DNA of 64,000 bases from Propionibacteriaceae bacterium AM104-82. GTDB taxonomy: Bacteria > Actinomycetota > Actinomycetes > Propionibacteriales > Propionibacteriaceae. The notes beneath the pieces are model-generated. The model had not been told where the DNA came from and searched no databases. It was given only the letters and a program-made list of their open reading frames with translations. Positions 9,063 through 18,183 of this stretch are shown here, one piece after another. The stretch covers positions 1 to 64,000 of the forward strand of contig JAQDQK010000019.1 in assembly GCA_027658995.1 (NCBI GenBank), in the 5' to 3' direction. The position numbers and the translations under genes are program-made. The first letter of the stretch is position 1. Each line of letters begins with the position of its first letter.

Positions 9063-9577
9063 CAGTCTTCGCTCCTGAAGGTGTCGAGCAGTCCCTCGGC
9101 GAGCCCGGGGACGAGGTCCTCGGCGCCGAGCAGGTCGTCGGGATCGCTGACCAGGCGTGCGAGGCCGTGCTTGGTGCCGTCGCGCAGCACGCCGACGACG
9201 ACGCGCACGTCGGTCTTCTCCGGGTGTTTCGCGACGAACTCCGCGGCGGCCTCGGGATCCTCCGGCAGGTCGGCCTCGAACTTCGGGGGCAGGAACGCGC
9301 GCTCCAGCGCGATGGCGCAGCCCTCGACCGTTTCGGGCCAGAAGATGGTGTGCAGCCGCTCGAACAGGTTGTCGGTGGCGTGGAACTCGTCCTGCTCGAT
9401 GGCGGTCAGCGCATCGGGTGCCGTCTCGGGGACGCGGCCGCGCAACTGCGGTTCGACCTCGAGGAGCGTGCTCGTGGTGACGAGCGCGAACAGCCGCGCG
9501 GGTTGGTCCCAGCCTGCCGACGAGACGTGGCGTTCCACGTCCATGAGACAGGCGATGAGGCGAGACGTGTCAGCCAC
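9062..9577 (-). CDS. PPA1309-type conserved actinobacterial protein
   Basis: This 171-residue acidic cytoplasmic protein has the stretches VERHVSSAGWDQPARLFALV and DVRVVVGVLRDG. It resembles the uncharacterised family usually named after Propionibacterium acnes PPA1309. A longer frame begins with an ATG at 9607 but has no ribosome binding site. The GTG at 9577 has GGAGG nine bases upstream and overlaps the preceding PDZ-protease stop by only 8 bases, so I prefer it. It is coupled to the UPF0182 gene by a TGATG junction. The three genes form an operon; the function is unknown. Confidence 0.82.
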   Translation of the reverse strand: MADTSRLIACLMDVERHVSSAGWDQPARLFALVTTSTLLEVEPQLRGRVPETAPDALTAIEQDEFHATDNLFERLHTIFWPETVEGCAIALERAFLPPKFEADLPEDPEAAAEFVAKHPEKTDVRVVVGVLRDGTKHGLARLVSDPDDLLGAEDLVPGLAEGLLDTFRSED

Positions 9578-10613
9578 AGGTGGGAACCTCCGAGGTGTTT
9601 CCTTCATTGATGAGTTGCAGCGCCGAGATGGCGTCCTTCAGCGTGCCGACCTTGACCAACTTGAGGTCGGTGGAGAGGGTGCCGATGTCTGCGCAGTTGC
9701 TCTCGGGGACCAGGAAGACGGTCGCGCCGTCGCGTTCTGCACCCTTGATCTTCTCGCGCACTCCCCCGATGGCGCCGACCTTGCCCTGCGGGTCGATGGT
9801 GCCGGTACCCGCGACGGCCTCGTCGCCGATCAGGTTGCCCTCGGTGATCCGGTCGTAGATGCCGAGCGCGAAGATCAGGCCGGCGCTGGGGCCGGTGACG
9901 GCGGGGTCGACCCCGAAGGTGACCCGCGGCGTGAACCGGTATCCGGTGCCGACGTCGATGCCTGCGACCGCTCGGCCTGGCTCGGAGGTGGAGGCGTCGA
10001 GCACCACGGGGGCCGAGATCTCCTTGCCCTCCCGCAGCACCTTGAAGACCACCTGGTCGCCGGCGGCGTGGCTGCCGAGCACGGCCGCGACGTCCTTCGC
10101 AGACGAGACGGGCTGGTCGTCGACGCTGACGATCAGGTCGCCCGGTTGCAGCACGTCGCCGCTGGGGCCTGCGAGGGAGACGGACTGGACGCGCGGCATG
10201 TCGGTGACGGGGATGACGGCGGCCCGCAGCGCGGCGACCGTGGCGTCGGAGCGGGAGCTGTCCATCATCGCGACGGCCTCGCTCTCGACCTGCTCCGACG
10301 ACTTGCCCGGCGGGTAGATGACGTCGCGCGGCATGGCGTCGGAGTCGGCGCCGAGGTGCACGAAGATCGCCTCGGGCAGGCTCAGCGTGGCGTCGACGCG
10401 GGTCGTCGAGACCGTCGTCATCAGCAGTTTGCCCGTCGTCGGGAAGGTCGGCGCGTCGGTGACCTCGATGACGGGGGTGTTGTCCGCGGTGGCCAGCACG
10501 TCGATCGTCTGGCCGGGTCGACGGGCCACGTAGGGCACGGGGATCAGCACGAGGGATGCGGCCAGTACGGCGAAGAGCAGAGACGAGACGATCGCCATCG
10601 CGTTGCGCGACAC
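9570..10613 (-). CDS. Membrane-anchored PDZ / Lon-type serine protease (YlbL family)
   Basis: This 347-residue protein has an N-terminal signal anchor (residues 7-28), a PDZ domain (about 140-205, LAGPSGDVLQPGDLIVSVDD) and a C-terminal Lon (S16) protease domain. The catalytic dyad is visible: Ser243 in GPSAGLIFAL and Lys288 in GAIGGVREKIK. The protease should face the outside of the membrane and process an envelope protein. It heads the operon with PPA1309 and UPF0182 genes and is divergent from the DUF2342 gene, an order I also recall from mycobacteria. Its substrate is unknown. Confidence 0.92.
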   Translation of the reverse strand: MSRNAMAIVSSLLFAVLAASLVLIPVPYVARRPGQTIDVLATADNTPVIEVTDAPTFPTTGKLLMTTVSTTRVDATLSLPEAIFVHLGADSDAMPRDVIYPPGKSSEQVESEAVAMMDSSRSDATVAALRAAVIPVTDMPRVQSVSLAGPSGDVLQPGDLIVSVDDQPVSSAKDVAAVLGSHAAGDQVVFKVLREGKEISAPVVLDASTSEPGRAVAGIDVGTGYRFTPRVTFGVDPAVTGPSAGLIFALGIYDRITEGNLIGDEAVAGTGTIDPQGKVGAIGGVREKIKGAERDGATVFLVPESNCADIGTLSTDLKLVKVGTLKDAISALQLINEGNTSEVPTCG

Positions 10614-10740
10614 AGCGGCTCCCTTCTGCTCCCAAGCCTGGGCTCACCCTAGCAAGCGGCGCCAAGACGTCAGTAACGGCGGCGGGCACCTCGCGGGTCC
10701 TTGCCTGATGCGGAAGAATGGGGTCTATAGGAGGAAGCCG

Positions 10741-12063
10741 ATGTCCAGCAACAACCCCTTCGACTTCGAACAACTGCGCCGCATGCTCGAGCAACTTGGG
10801 TTCGGGGACGCCGAGGATCTGAACCTCGAGGAGCTGATCGCCCAGGTGAACCGGATGCAGTCCCAGGGCGGCGGTTTCATGTTCGGCATGACCAACGCCG
10901 ACCGCGATCCCGACGCGGCCTGGCTGACGACCCTCACGGCGGCCAAGCAGTTGGCCGCGGAGTCCGGCGGCGACCCCGCCCTGCACGATGAGGAACAGAC
11001 CGCTGTGCGCGACGCCGAGCGGCTCGCCCAGTCGTGGCTGACGCCCGTGACCACCTTCGCCGAGACGGGGCGGGCGGGTCGCGCCATGACGCGGGCCCAG
11101 TGGCTCGACGCCACAAGCGACGGCTGGCGCGCCGTCATCGAACCCATCATCGACGGCCTGGCCGACGCGCTCCAGCGCGGCACCGCAGGCGACGTCGAGG
11201 ACGCCGAACTGCAGGGCATGTCCCAGATGCTGGCGCCCATGATGAAGTCGTCCGCCTCGCTGATCTACCGCGACCGGCTCAAGCGCGAACTGGCGAACCT
11301 CGCGGGCGACGTGCTGACCGGCACCGAGATCGGCTTCAACCTGCTCGGCTCGAGCGACGTGGTGCTGCTGCCCAACAATGTTGCGCAGTTCACCCGCGAC
11401 CTCGACGTCAAGGACTCCGACGTCGCGCTGTACCTGCTGCTGCGCGAGGCGGCCCGGCAGCGCCTTTTCCACTCGGTGGGCTGGCTGTCGCCGCAGATGA
11501 GCGCGCTCCTTGCGCACTTCTCCCGCGAGATCACCATCGATTTCGACGCGATCGCCAACCAGTTCCGGCCCGAGAGCCTCGAGGGGATGTCCATCGAGGA
11601 CGTCGTCGCCGTCGGCGAGTCGGTGCGCGGCTCCTTCTTCCAGCCGGCAAGCACCCCGACCCAGCTTGAGATCCTGGAGCGCCTCGAGGTGCTGCTCGCG
11701 CTCGTCGAGGGTTGGGTCGACCACGTGGTGGGGAAGGCGACCGCTCCGTGGATGCCCAACGCGGGCCAGTTGGAGGAGATCACGCACCGCAGGCGCGCCT
11801 CCGGGACGGCCGTGACAAGCGTGTTCGCCGAGCTGATCGGGCTCGACCTGAGGCCGCGCCTTGTGCGCGACGCGCGCAACCTGTGGGCCGCCGTCGAGCA
11901 CGAGCGGGGCCTCGAGGGGCGCGACGCGGTCTGGGGCCATCCCGACCTGCTCCCCACGAAGGCCGACCTCGCAGACCCACTTGCATTCACCGCCGGCGGC
12001 GACTCCACCGGTGGCGTCGAGGACGATCTGGACAACGAGTTGCGCAAGCTGCTCGGCGAATAA
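10741..12063 (+). CDS. DUF2342 family, 'zinc-dependent metalloprotease/hydrolase' homologue
   Basis: This 440-residue protein starts MSSNNPFDFEQLRRMLEQLG, preceded by a good AGGAGG site, so the longer frame from 10603 is rejected. Family landmarks include TGTEIGFNLLGSSDVVLLPN and the helix ALYLLLREAARQRLFHSVGW. Family members are annotated as zinc proteases because of an HExxH-like motif in this helix. Here the motif reads REAAR, so both canonical histidines are absent and the enzyme activity is doubtful. It is divergent from the PDZ-Lon gene, a neighbourhood I also recall from mycobacteria. No signal peptide is present. Confidence 0.85.
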   Translation: MSSNNPFDFEQLRRMLEQLGFGDAEDLNLEELIAQVNRMQSQGGGFMFGMTNADRDPDAAWLTTLTAAKQLAAESGGDPALHDEEQTAVRDAERLAQSWLTPVTTFAETGRAGRAMTRAQWLDATSDGWRAVIEPIIDGLADALQRGTAGDVEDAELQGMSQMLAPMMKSSASLIYRDRLKRELANLAGDVLTGTEIGFNLLGSSDVVLLPNNVAQFTRDLDVKDSDVALYLLLREAARQRLFHSVGWLSPQMSALLAHFSREITIDFDAIANQFRPESLEGMSIEDVVAVGESVRGSFFQPASTPTQLEILERLEVLLALVEGWVDHVVGKATAPWMPNAGQLEEITHRRRASGTAVTSVFAELIGLDLRPRLVRDARNLWAAVEHERGLEGRDAVWGHPDLLPTKADLADPLAFTAGGDSTGGVEDDLDNELRKLLGE

Positions 12064-12271
12064 ATCGTCGCGATTACCGGGTTCGCGCTTGACGCGGACC
12101 CCCAGTCACGACAGACTTTGTGGCTGAGAGTCCCGGTCGGCTCAATTCGCAGGGGAAGGCGGATCGAGCAGCCGGGACTCCGCCGTGTAGGCGGGAAATT
12201 CCCTAGATGGGCTTGTCACGCGGTTACAGTTGTCAGGGCCGTTGAATCACAGCGGCGTTTAAGGAGGAAAT

Positions 12272-12433
12272 ATGGCTACGGAGACCTGGGAAGGCTCTTT
12301 CTACTGCGTCAAGTGCAAGGAGAAGCGCGACGCCAAGGGAGAGGTCGTCGTCAACGCCAAGGGCACCAAGATGGCCAAGGGCAAGTGCCCGGTGTGTGGC
12401 ACGAACCTGAACCGCATTCTCGGTAAGGCCTGA
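12272..12433 (+). CDS. Small zinc ribbon protein, DUF5679 type
   Basis: This 53-residue basic protein starts MATETWEGSFYCVKCKEKRD and ends in NRILGKA. Two CxxC pairs (CVKC near residue 12 and CPVC near residue 42) form a probable zinc ribbon. The AAGGAGGAA ribosome binding site is close to ideal, which suggests high expression. A 14-bp terminator hairpin follows, so it is likely a monocistronic transcript. The family is common in actinobacteria near DUF2342 and uvrD2; its role is unknown, possibly nucleic-acid or ribosome binding. Confidence 0.88.
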   Translation: MATETWEGSFYCVKCKEKRDAKGEVVVNAKGTKMAKGKCPVCGTNLNRILGKA

Positions 12434-12449
12434 GCCACCGCACAGACCT

Positions 12450-12490
12450 CGACGGGGTGATGGATTTTTCCATCACCCCGTCGTTGTCGT
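12450..12490 (+). terminator. Rho-independent terminator after the zinc ribbon gene
   Basis: A perfect 14-bp stem (12450-12463 with 12470-12483, CGACGGGGTGATGG) with a 6-base loop is followed by the T-rich TTGTCGTTT. It begins 17 bases beyond the stop codon. Confidence 0.85.
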
Positions 12491-12500
12491 TTCCGGGGAG

Positions 12501-13076
12501 GTGTTGTCCAGCGACCTGGCTGGAACCGCCCACCGCGCGGCGTGGCGCCAGGGTTGGGCGATGGAGACCGGACGGGAACTGTGCGTCGTCGGACGAACGG
12601 AGCGGGCCACGGCGATCGGCCTTGCGCTCGCGTCGGTCGGGCTGCCGTGGCGGGCCGTCAGCCCTGAGGTCGCACTGGGGCGGCCCGGCGTCGTCGTCGG
12701 CTCCCCCGCCCTGATCTGGGCGTTCCCTCCCGGGCGCCACCCGACGCTTGAGACGCAGGGCTACGCGTCGGGCACCTGCGCCGTCTACGCGCACTGGAGC
12801 GGAACGGTCGCGGAGGTCGGGCCGGTGCTGGTGCGGGGCTCAGGCCCATGCGTCGCCTGCCTGTTCGCCTCGGCGGCCTCGAACGGCCGCGGAGGCCATC
12901 CAGCGCTGCGCTCCTGGGTCGCGGCGTGGGCGGCCCTGCAGTGTGAGGCGCTGCTGCGCACCGGGTCGAGCGAACTGATCGGCGCCAGTTGGCGCTGGCG
13001 GCTCAACAGGCCAGGGCTCGACCTCGTGCGATGGCGGGCGCTGCCGGGCTGCGGCGCTAGGGATTGTCAGCCCTGA
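12501..13076 (+). CDS. ThiF/cyclodehydratase-like hypothetical protein, short form
   Basis: Up to 191 residues. The stretch VLVRGSGPCVACLFASAAS followed by WVAAWAALQCEALLRTG resembles the region of actinobacterial ThiF-like (TOMM leader-binding) proteins around the GPC..CL motif. A comparable gene often sits next to uvrD2 in actinobacteria. The protein is much shorter than the ~300-residue relatives and no clear nucleotide-binding GxGxxG is visible, so it may be a reduced or degenerate member. Start choice is uncertain: GTG 12501 and TTG 12504 sit almost on a GGGGAGG, while ATG 12561 (METGRELCVVG) has a weak site but a better-looking N-terminus. The 3' end overlaps the convergent uvrD2 by 10 bases. 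Confidence 0.55.
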   Translation: MLSSDLAGTAHRAAWRQGWAMETGRELCVVGRTERATAIGLALASVGLPWRAVSPEVALGRPGVVVGSPALIWAFPPGRHPTLETQGYASGTCAVYAHWSGTVAEVGPVLVRGSGPCVACLFASAASNGRGGHPALRSWVAAWAALQCEALLRTGSSELIGASWRWRLNRPGLDLVRWRALPGCGARDCQP

Positions 13077-15091
13077 TGCTCCCGGATCACCTCGAGCGCG
13101 CCGTCGCCGTAGCGGTTCACCTTCGTCTGGCCGATGCCAGGCAGGCGGAGCAGTTCGGCGGGGCTGCTCGGTGTGGCCTCGGCGATCGCGAGCAGCGTCG
13201 CGTCGGTGAACACGACGAAGGCGGGCACCTTTGCCTCGTCGGCCACCGACTTGCGCCAGGCCCGCAGCGCCTCGAACAGTGCCTCGTCGTAGCTGACTTC
13301 GCAGTCCTCGTGCCTGCTGAGCTTCCGCTCCCCGGCCGTGTGCAGGTGGCCCCCGCACACGCGGCAGGTGCGCGACTTCGAGGAGGTGGTCCGCTTGGGC
13401 TTGGCGCGACCGTTGACGACCGCGGCCCCTGCCTGGTCGGCGATGAAGCGCGACCTGGTGGAGTTGCCGCGCGCCGCTGCCCAACTGATCCGCAACTCGC
13501 GCTTGGCGCGGGTGAACCCGACGTAGAGCAGGCGGCGCTCCTCGGAGAGTTCGGGCTCCTCCTGCGAGAGTGCGAACGGGATCAGCCCCTCGCGGACCCC
13601 GATGATCGACACGGCCTGCCATTCGAGGCCCTTCGCGGCGTGCAGCGTCGACAGCGTCACGGCGTCGGCGACCGGGCTCGCCTGCCAACTGGCGCGTTCC
13701 TGCAGCCAGGCGGCCGCGTCGCCCGCGGCCCAACCGTCGCGCCCGGCGGCCTCGTCGACGAGCATGGTCCGCAGCGCCTCCAGCGACTCCCACCGCTCCC
13801 GCTGCCTGCCCTGCCCGCTCGGCGCCTCCGAGCGCCAGCCGAGGCCCGCGAGCACGGCGTCCATCACCTCGGTCGCCGGGGCCTCGGGGCCCCTGGAGGC
13901 GGTACGGCCGTACTCGAGGACGGCCTGGCGCACCTCGGCGCGGTCGTAGAAGCGCTCGGTGCCGCGCACGGTGTAGGGCACGCCCGCCTCCGTCAGGGCC
14001 GCCTCAAGGTTCGGCGACTGCGCGTTGATCCGGTAGAGCACGGCGATCTCCGACCAGGGGGTCCCCTCGGCGCGGACGGCCTTGATCCAGGCGGCGACGC
14101 CCGCCGCCTCGGTGCGCTCGTCGGGCTCCCCCGTGAATGTGGGAACCGGGCCCGGCTCGCGGGTTGCCTTCAGCGCCGCCGGGCCGCCCTCGCGGACGCG
14201 GAGCACCTTGTTCGCGGAGGCGATCACCTGGGGGGTCGAGCGGTAGTTGCGCACCAACCGGACGGTCTGGGCGCCCTCGTGTTCGGAGGCGAAGCCCAAC
14301 AGGTAGGCGGCGTCGGCGCCTGCGAACGAGTGGATCGCCTGGTTGGCGTCGCCGACCACGCACACGTCGTCGCGTCCGTCGACCCACAGGGAGATCAGCC
14401 GGTGCTGCAGCGCCGAGACGTCCTGGTACTCGTCGACGACGAAGTGCCGGTAGGTGCCGCGGATCCGGGAGGAGATCTCCTCGTGTTCGCTGAGCAGCAC
14501 CGCGTTGCACATCAGGATGTCGTTGAAGTCGACGCTGCCCTCGGTGAGCTTCTGCTTCTCGTAGTGCGCCATCACGGCAGATACCTGCGCGGGCGTCGCC
14601 CCGTTGACCGAGCGGCCATCCGCGACGTCGGGATAGCGGGCGGCGCTGACGTTGCTCGTCTTGGCCCACGAGATCTCCGAGTCGAGGTCCCGCACCAGGG
14701 CCGTCTCGGAGGACCCGAGCACCTGGTGCGCAGCACGGGCGACCAGCCCGAAGGTGTTCTCGGCGACGCGCGGGAACTCGACGCCGTAGGCCTGCGGCCA
14801 GAAGAACTGGCACTGCCGCAGCGCGGCGGAGTGGATGGTGCGCGCCTGCGCCGCACGGACGCCGAGCGAGGCCAGCCGGGAGCGCATCTCGCCTGCCGCC
14901 CTGGTGGTGAAGGTGACGGCGAGCGTGCCCGCCGGGTCGTAGCGTCCCTCGCGCACTGCGTGGGCGATCCGGTGCGTGATCGCCCTTGTCTTGCCCGTCC
15001 CTGCTCCCGCAAGCACCACGACCGGGTGGTCGAGCATCGTGGCGACGCGGCGCTGTTCGGGGTCGAGGGCATCAAGGATCGGGTCGGTCAC
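13067..15091 (-). CDS. uvrD2: ATP-dependent DNA helicase UvrD2
   Basis: This 674-residue SF1A helicase starts MTDPILDALDPEQRRVATML. Walker A is AGAGTGKT (residues 28-35) and the Walker B region is VVDEYQDVSALQHRL. Motif IV-VI stretches follow (VRLVRNYRST, STLHAAKGLEWQAV, LLYVGFTRAKREL). After the helicase core a tetracysteine-like region (CRVCGGHLHTAG...HEDC) precedes a C-terminal HRDC domain (LLRLPGIGQTKVNRYGDGAL), the UvrD2 arrangement known from mycobacteria. It unwinds DNA during repair. It is divergent from the recCBD operon, with 98 bases between starts. Confidence 0.95.
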   Translation of the reverse strand: MTDPILDALDPEQRRVATMLDHPVVVLAGAGTGKTRAITHRIAHAVREGRYDPAGTLAVTFTTRAAGEMRSRLASLGVRAAQARTIHSAALRQCQFFWPQAYGVEFPRVAENTFGLVARAAHQVLGSSETALVRDLDSEISWAKTSNVSAARYPDVADGRSVNGATPAQVSAVMAHYEKQKLTEGSVDFNDILMCNAVLLSEHEEISSRIRGTYRHFVVDEYQDVSALQHRLISLWVDGRDDVCVVGDANQAIHSFAGADAAYLLGFASEHEGAQTVRLVRNYRSTPQVIASANKVLRVREGGPAALKATREPGPVPTFTGEPDERTEAAGVAAWIKAVRAEGTPWSEIAVLYRINAQSPNLEAALTEAGVPYTVRGTERFYDRAEVRQAVLEYGRTASRGPEAPATEVMDAVLAGLGWRSEAPSGQGRQRERWESLEALRTMLVDEAAGRDGWAAGDAAAWLQERASWQASPVADAVTLSTLHAAKGLEWQAVSIIGVREGLIPFALSQEEPELSEERRLLYVGFTRAKRELRISWAAARGNSTRSRFIADQAGAAVVNGRAKPKRTTSSKSRTCRVCGGHLHTAGERKLSRHEDCEVSYDEALFEALRAWRKSVADEAKVPAFVVFTDATLLAIAEATPSSPAELLRLPGIGQTKVNRYGDGALEVIREHQG

Positions 15092-15189
15092 ACCCCCATT
15101 GTCCGGGTGGCCACTGACACATTGCCAACCAGCAACCGTCGGAGGCTCCCACTAGGGTGGTGCGGAGGCTCGGGAAGGGCGGGGTTGAG

Positions 15190-18183
15190 ATGGACGTGGA
15201 GCTGCTGACTGGGCGGCGTTGGTCGACGCTGCTCGACGCGCTGGCCAACCGGCTGCGTGGCACCCACACCGACCCGTTCGCCTGGTCCCGCGTCGTCGTC
15301 TCGTCCCCCGCAACCGGGCGCATCGTCGGGCAGGAGATCGCCGCCCGGCTCGGCATCTCCGCAGGCATCGAGTACGTCACCCCCGCGCGCCTGATGGGTC
15401 AGCTCGCGGAGCGCGCCGGGGTCGCCCGCGACCGTTCCCGCTGGCTCGGCACGCCCCTTGAGATGGCCACCTGGGAGGCCATCGACGAGCTCGCCGACCA
15501 GTTCCCCGTGCTGTCCCGCGCAGCCGACCCCGGCCGGGTCGGCGGCAGGCGCGCCACCGCGCAGCGGATCGCCCGGCTGTTCCGCTGGTACCTCGACGTC
15601 GCCCCCGACCTGCTCGGCGGCTGGCTCGCGGGCGAGGACGCAGGCCCCGACGGTGAAGAGCTCGCGCAGCGCTGGGCCTGGCAGCCTGCGCTGCTGCGCT
15701 CCGCCGTCGACTGCCTGGAGGTCGACCCGCTCGACACCCTCGAGGCCACCGTCAACGCGGCCGCCGACGACGATGTGCCGACCTTCGTCCTCGCCGTCGA
15801 CGACCTGACCACCCCGCAGCGGGCGGCGCTTGAGGCCTTCGGATCGCTGACGGTGATCGCCCCGCTCGGCTCACCGGGCGCCGCCTGGGCCGAAGGGCTC
15901 GGCGCCGAGCCGACCGACCTGGGCGATGCGGCCTCGCCCAACCCCGTCGAGGTGTCGCTGCACGACTCGCACGGCCCCGCCCGGCAGGTCGAGGTGCTGC
16001 GCGACGAACTGACCCGCGCCTTCGAGGCCGACCCCACGCTGCAGCCCCGCGACGTCGCGATCGTCTGCCCGCGCCCGGAGCGGTACGCGCACCTCCTGGA
16101 CGCCGCCTTCTCCAACCGGGTCGAGGGCGGCCACCCCGGCAGGCAGTTGCGCGTCCAACAGGCCGCGGCGCCCGGGAACAACCCCGTCCTGACGCTGCTG
16201 TCGACGCTGCTGCGGTTGGGCGAACTGCGCGCCTCCGCCACCGACGTCGTCGAACTGCTGCTGTCGGCGCCCATCGCGCACCGCTGGCGCCTCAACGACC
16301 GGCAGGCGATCCTCGAACTCGTCGGCGGCTCCGGCATCCGCTGGGGCATGGATGCCCAGCACCGCGCCGCGTTCTCGCTCGACGGGCTGGCCCAGAACAC
16401 CTGGCTGCGAGGCCTCGACCGGCTCCTGGTCGGCCTGGCCGTCTCCAGCGGGCACGAGGGTTCGCTGCAGATCGCAGGCACCGACGCTGTGGAGGCCTCA
16501 GACCTTGAGACGGTCGGCGCGCTGTGCGAGATCGTCTCGCGGCTGCGCCGCCTGATCGCCGAGACCGCGACACCCGCCACCATCACCGAATGGGTCAGGC
16601 GCACCCGCGCGATCCTCGTCGACCTGATCGGCCCGCCGCGCGACGACGAATGGCAGGTGCTCCACGCGCACTCGGTGCTCTCCCGCTTCGAGGCAGACCA
16701 CGTCTCGAGCGAGACCCGCCTGACCCGCGGCGAGTTCGCGCACCTCCTGACGGCGGCCGAGTCCGCGCCACGCGCGCGGGTCGCGGCGGGCAACGGCTCT
16801 TTGCTGGTCGCCCCGCTGGGCGAACTGCGTCACGTCGAGTTCCGGCTGGTGGCGCTGCTCGGCGTCACCGACGACGTGGTGCCTGGCGGTTCGGGGCTGG
16901 CGCCCGACGCCGTCGACCTCGGCGACATCGCCCCTGATCAGCGGCGCAGGCGCCTCGACCAACTGCTCGGCCACGCCCGCTCCGCCGAGCGGCTCCTGAT
17001 CGTGCGACAGAGCGCCTCGCAGCGCACCAACGACAGGGTCGCGCCGCCCTCGGCGGTGAGTTGGCTGCTTGAGGAACTCGGCGTCGCCCCGGAGCCGGTC
17101 GCGCACCCGCCGACGGCCACCTCGGAGGCCAACTTCGCCTCCCCCGCCAGCTTCGACGTCGCGGCACACTCGGGCGCCGTCGCCCGACGCTCCGCCGCCC
17201 GCGCCGCGACTGTGCGGCTGCGGCGCAGGGAACAGGCGAGGATGCGTCCGGCGGGCGCGGCCCCCGCTCAGGTCTCGGTCACCCAGTTGGCCCGCTTCCT
17301 CGCCGACCCGGCGAAGGCGTTCCTGCGCTCGGCCGCAGGCCTGCCACTGTTCAAGGAACCGGCCCTCGACGACGACATGCCGCTCGAGCTCAACGGGCTC
17401 GCCCAGTGGTCGGTCGTGACGACCCTGATCGACGCGCTGAAACAGGGCACACCGCTTGAGACGGTGATCAGGACTCTGCGCAACAACGAGGAACTGCCCC
17501 CGGAGGAGATCGGCAGGGCCGAGTTCGCGCGCGCCAAGGCCCGCGCAGAGCTGCTCTGGAGCGAGGCGGGGCCCGCCTACCGCAGCGAGATCACCGACGT
17601 GCCCGTCGACCTGGAGTTCGACCTCGCGGGCCTTGGCACCATCCGGCTCGTCGACGAGATCCGCTGCCGCGGCGGCGAGGCGCTGACGATGACCCCGAGC
17701 AAGTCGACCGACAAGCTGATCGGGCCATGGCTGGAGTCGCTCGCGCTGACCGCTGCGGGAACGCCCACCCCCGGCAGCGTGTACCGGTTCGTGCAGGACC
17801 CGGCCAACTGGAGCGACGTCATCGTCGATCACCGCCGGGTCGGGGACCCCGAGCCGGCCGCAGCGAGGGCCCGGCTCGAGACGGCGCTGCGGGCCTATGT
17901 GCTGGGTCAGTACCGTCTGATCCCCGCCCCCGCGACCGCCGCGATCTGCTACGCGGAGGAGGTCCGCCGTGATCGCCACAAGCGGGGCTCGTGGCGCGGC
18001 CAGCCCGGCTACCGACACGACAAGTGGAGCTCGATGGGTGAGGCCTGGGAGCTGTTCTACGACCAGGAGGTCGCCGACCTCTTCGTCGACCCGCCGTCGG
18101 CAGACGACCCCGCCAACGGTCAGGACAGCGCGTTCGGGGCGTGGGCCGTTGCCCTGTATACCGGCCTGATGGGGGGCAACTGA
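15190..18183 (+). CDS. recC: Exodeoxyribonuclease V subunit RecC
   Basis: This 997-residue protein starts MDVELLTGRRWSTLLDALAN. It shows RecC-type stretches: VVVSSPATGRIVGQEIAARL near the N-terminus, the inactive helicase-like domain VAIVCPRPERYAHLLDAAF, and an inactive nuclease-like C-terminus with AQVSVTQLARFLADPAKAFL. It has no Walker A, as expected for the scaffold and Chi-recognising subunit. It is the first gene of the recC-recB-recD operon and overlaps recB by one base (TGATG). The ATG at 15190 is preferred to the frame start at 15157. RecBCD processes double-strand breaks for recombination. Confidence 0.92.
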   Translation: MDVELLTGRRWSTLLDALANRLRGTHTDPFAWSRVVVSSPATGRIVGQEIAARLGISAGIEYVTPARLMGQLAERAGVARDRSRWLGTPLEMATWEAIDELADQFPVLSRAADPGRVGGRRATAQRIARLFRWYLDVAPDLLGGWLAGEDAGPDGEELAQRWAWQPALLRSAVDCLEVDPLDTLEATVNAAADDDVPTFVLAVDDLTTPQRAALEAFGSLTVIAPLGSPGAAWAEGLGAEPTDLGDAASPNPVEVSLHDSHGPARQVEVLRDELTRAFEADPTLQPRDVAIVCPRPERYAHLLDAAFSNRVEGGHPGRQLRVQQAAAPGNNPVLTLLSTLLRLGELRASATDVVELLLSAPIAHRWRLNDRQAILELVGGSGIRWGMDAQHRAAFSLDGLAQNTWLRGLDRLLVGLAVSSGHEGSLQIAGTDAVEASDLETVGALCEIVSRLRRLIAETATPATITEWVRRTRAILVDLIGPPRDDEWQVLHAHSVLSRFEADHVSSETRLTRGEFAHLLTAAESAPRARVAAGNGSLLVAPLGELRHVEFRLVALLGVTDDVVPGGSGLAPDAVDLGDIAPDQRRRRLDQLLGHARSAERLLIVRQSASQRTNDRVAPPSAVSWLLEELGVAPEPVAHPPTATSEANFASPASFDVAAHSGAVARRSAARAATVRLRRREQARMRPAGAAPAQVSVTQLARFLADPAKAFLRSAAGLPLFKEPALDDDMPLELNGLAQWSVVTTLIDALKQGTPLETVIRTLRNNEELPPEEIGRAEFARAKARAELLWSEAGPAYRSEITDVPVDLEFDLAGLGTIRLVDEIRCRGGEALTMTPSKSTDKLIGPWLESLALTAAGTPTPGSVYRFVQDPANWSDVIVDHRRVGDPEPAAARARLETALRAYVLGQYRLIPAPATAAICYAEEVRRDRHKRGSWRGQPGYRHDKWSSMGEAWELFYDQEVADLFVDPPSADDPANGQDSAFGAWAVALYTGLMGGN

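Noticed and set aside
9604..11940. Long minus-strand open frame (778 codons) across the PDZ-protease and DUF2342 genes
   Set aside because: It is antisense to two well-supported genes and its translation is arginine/histidine-rich low-complexity sequence, the usual shadow in GC-rich DNA.
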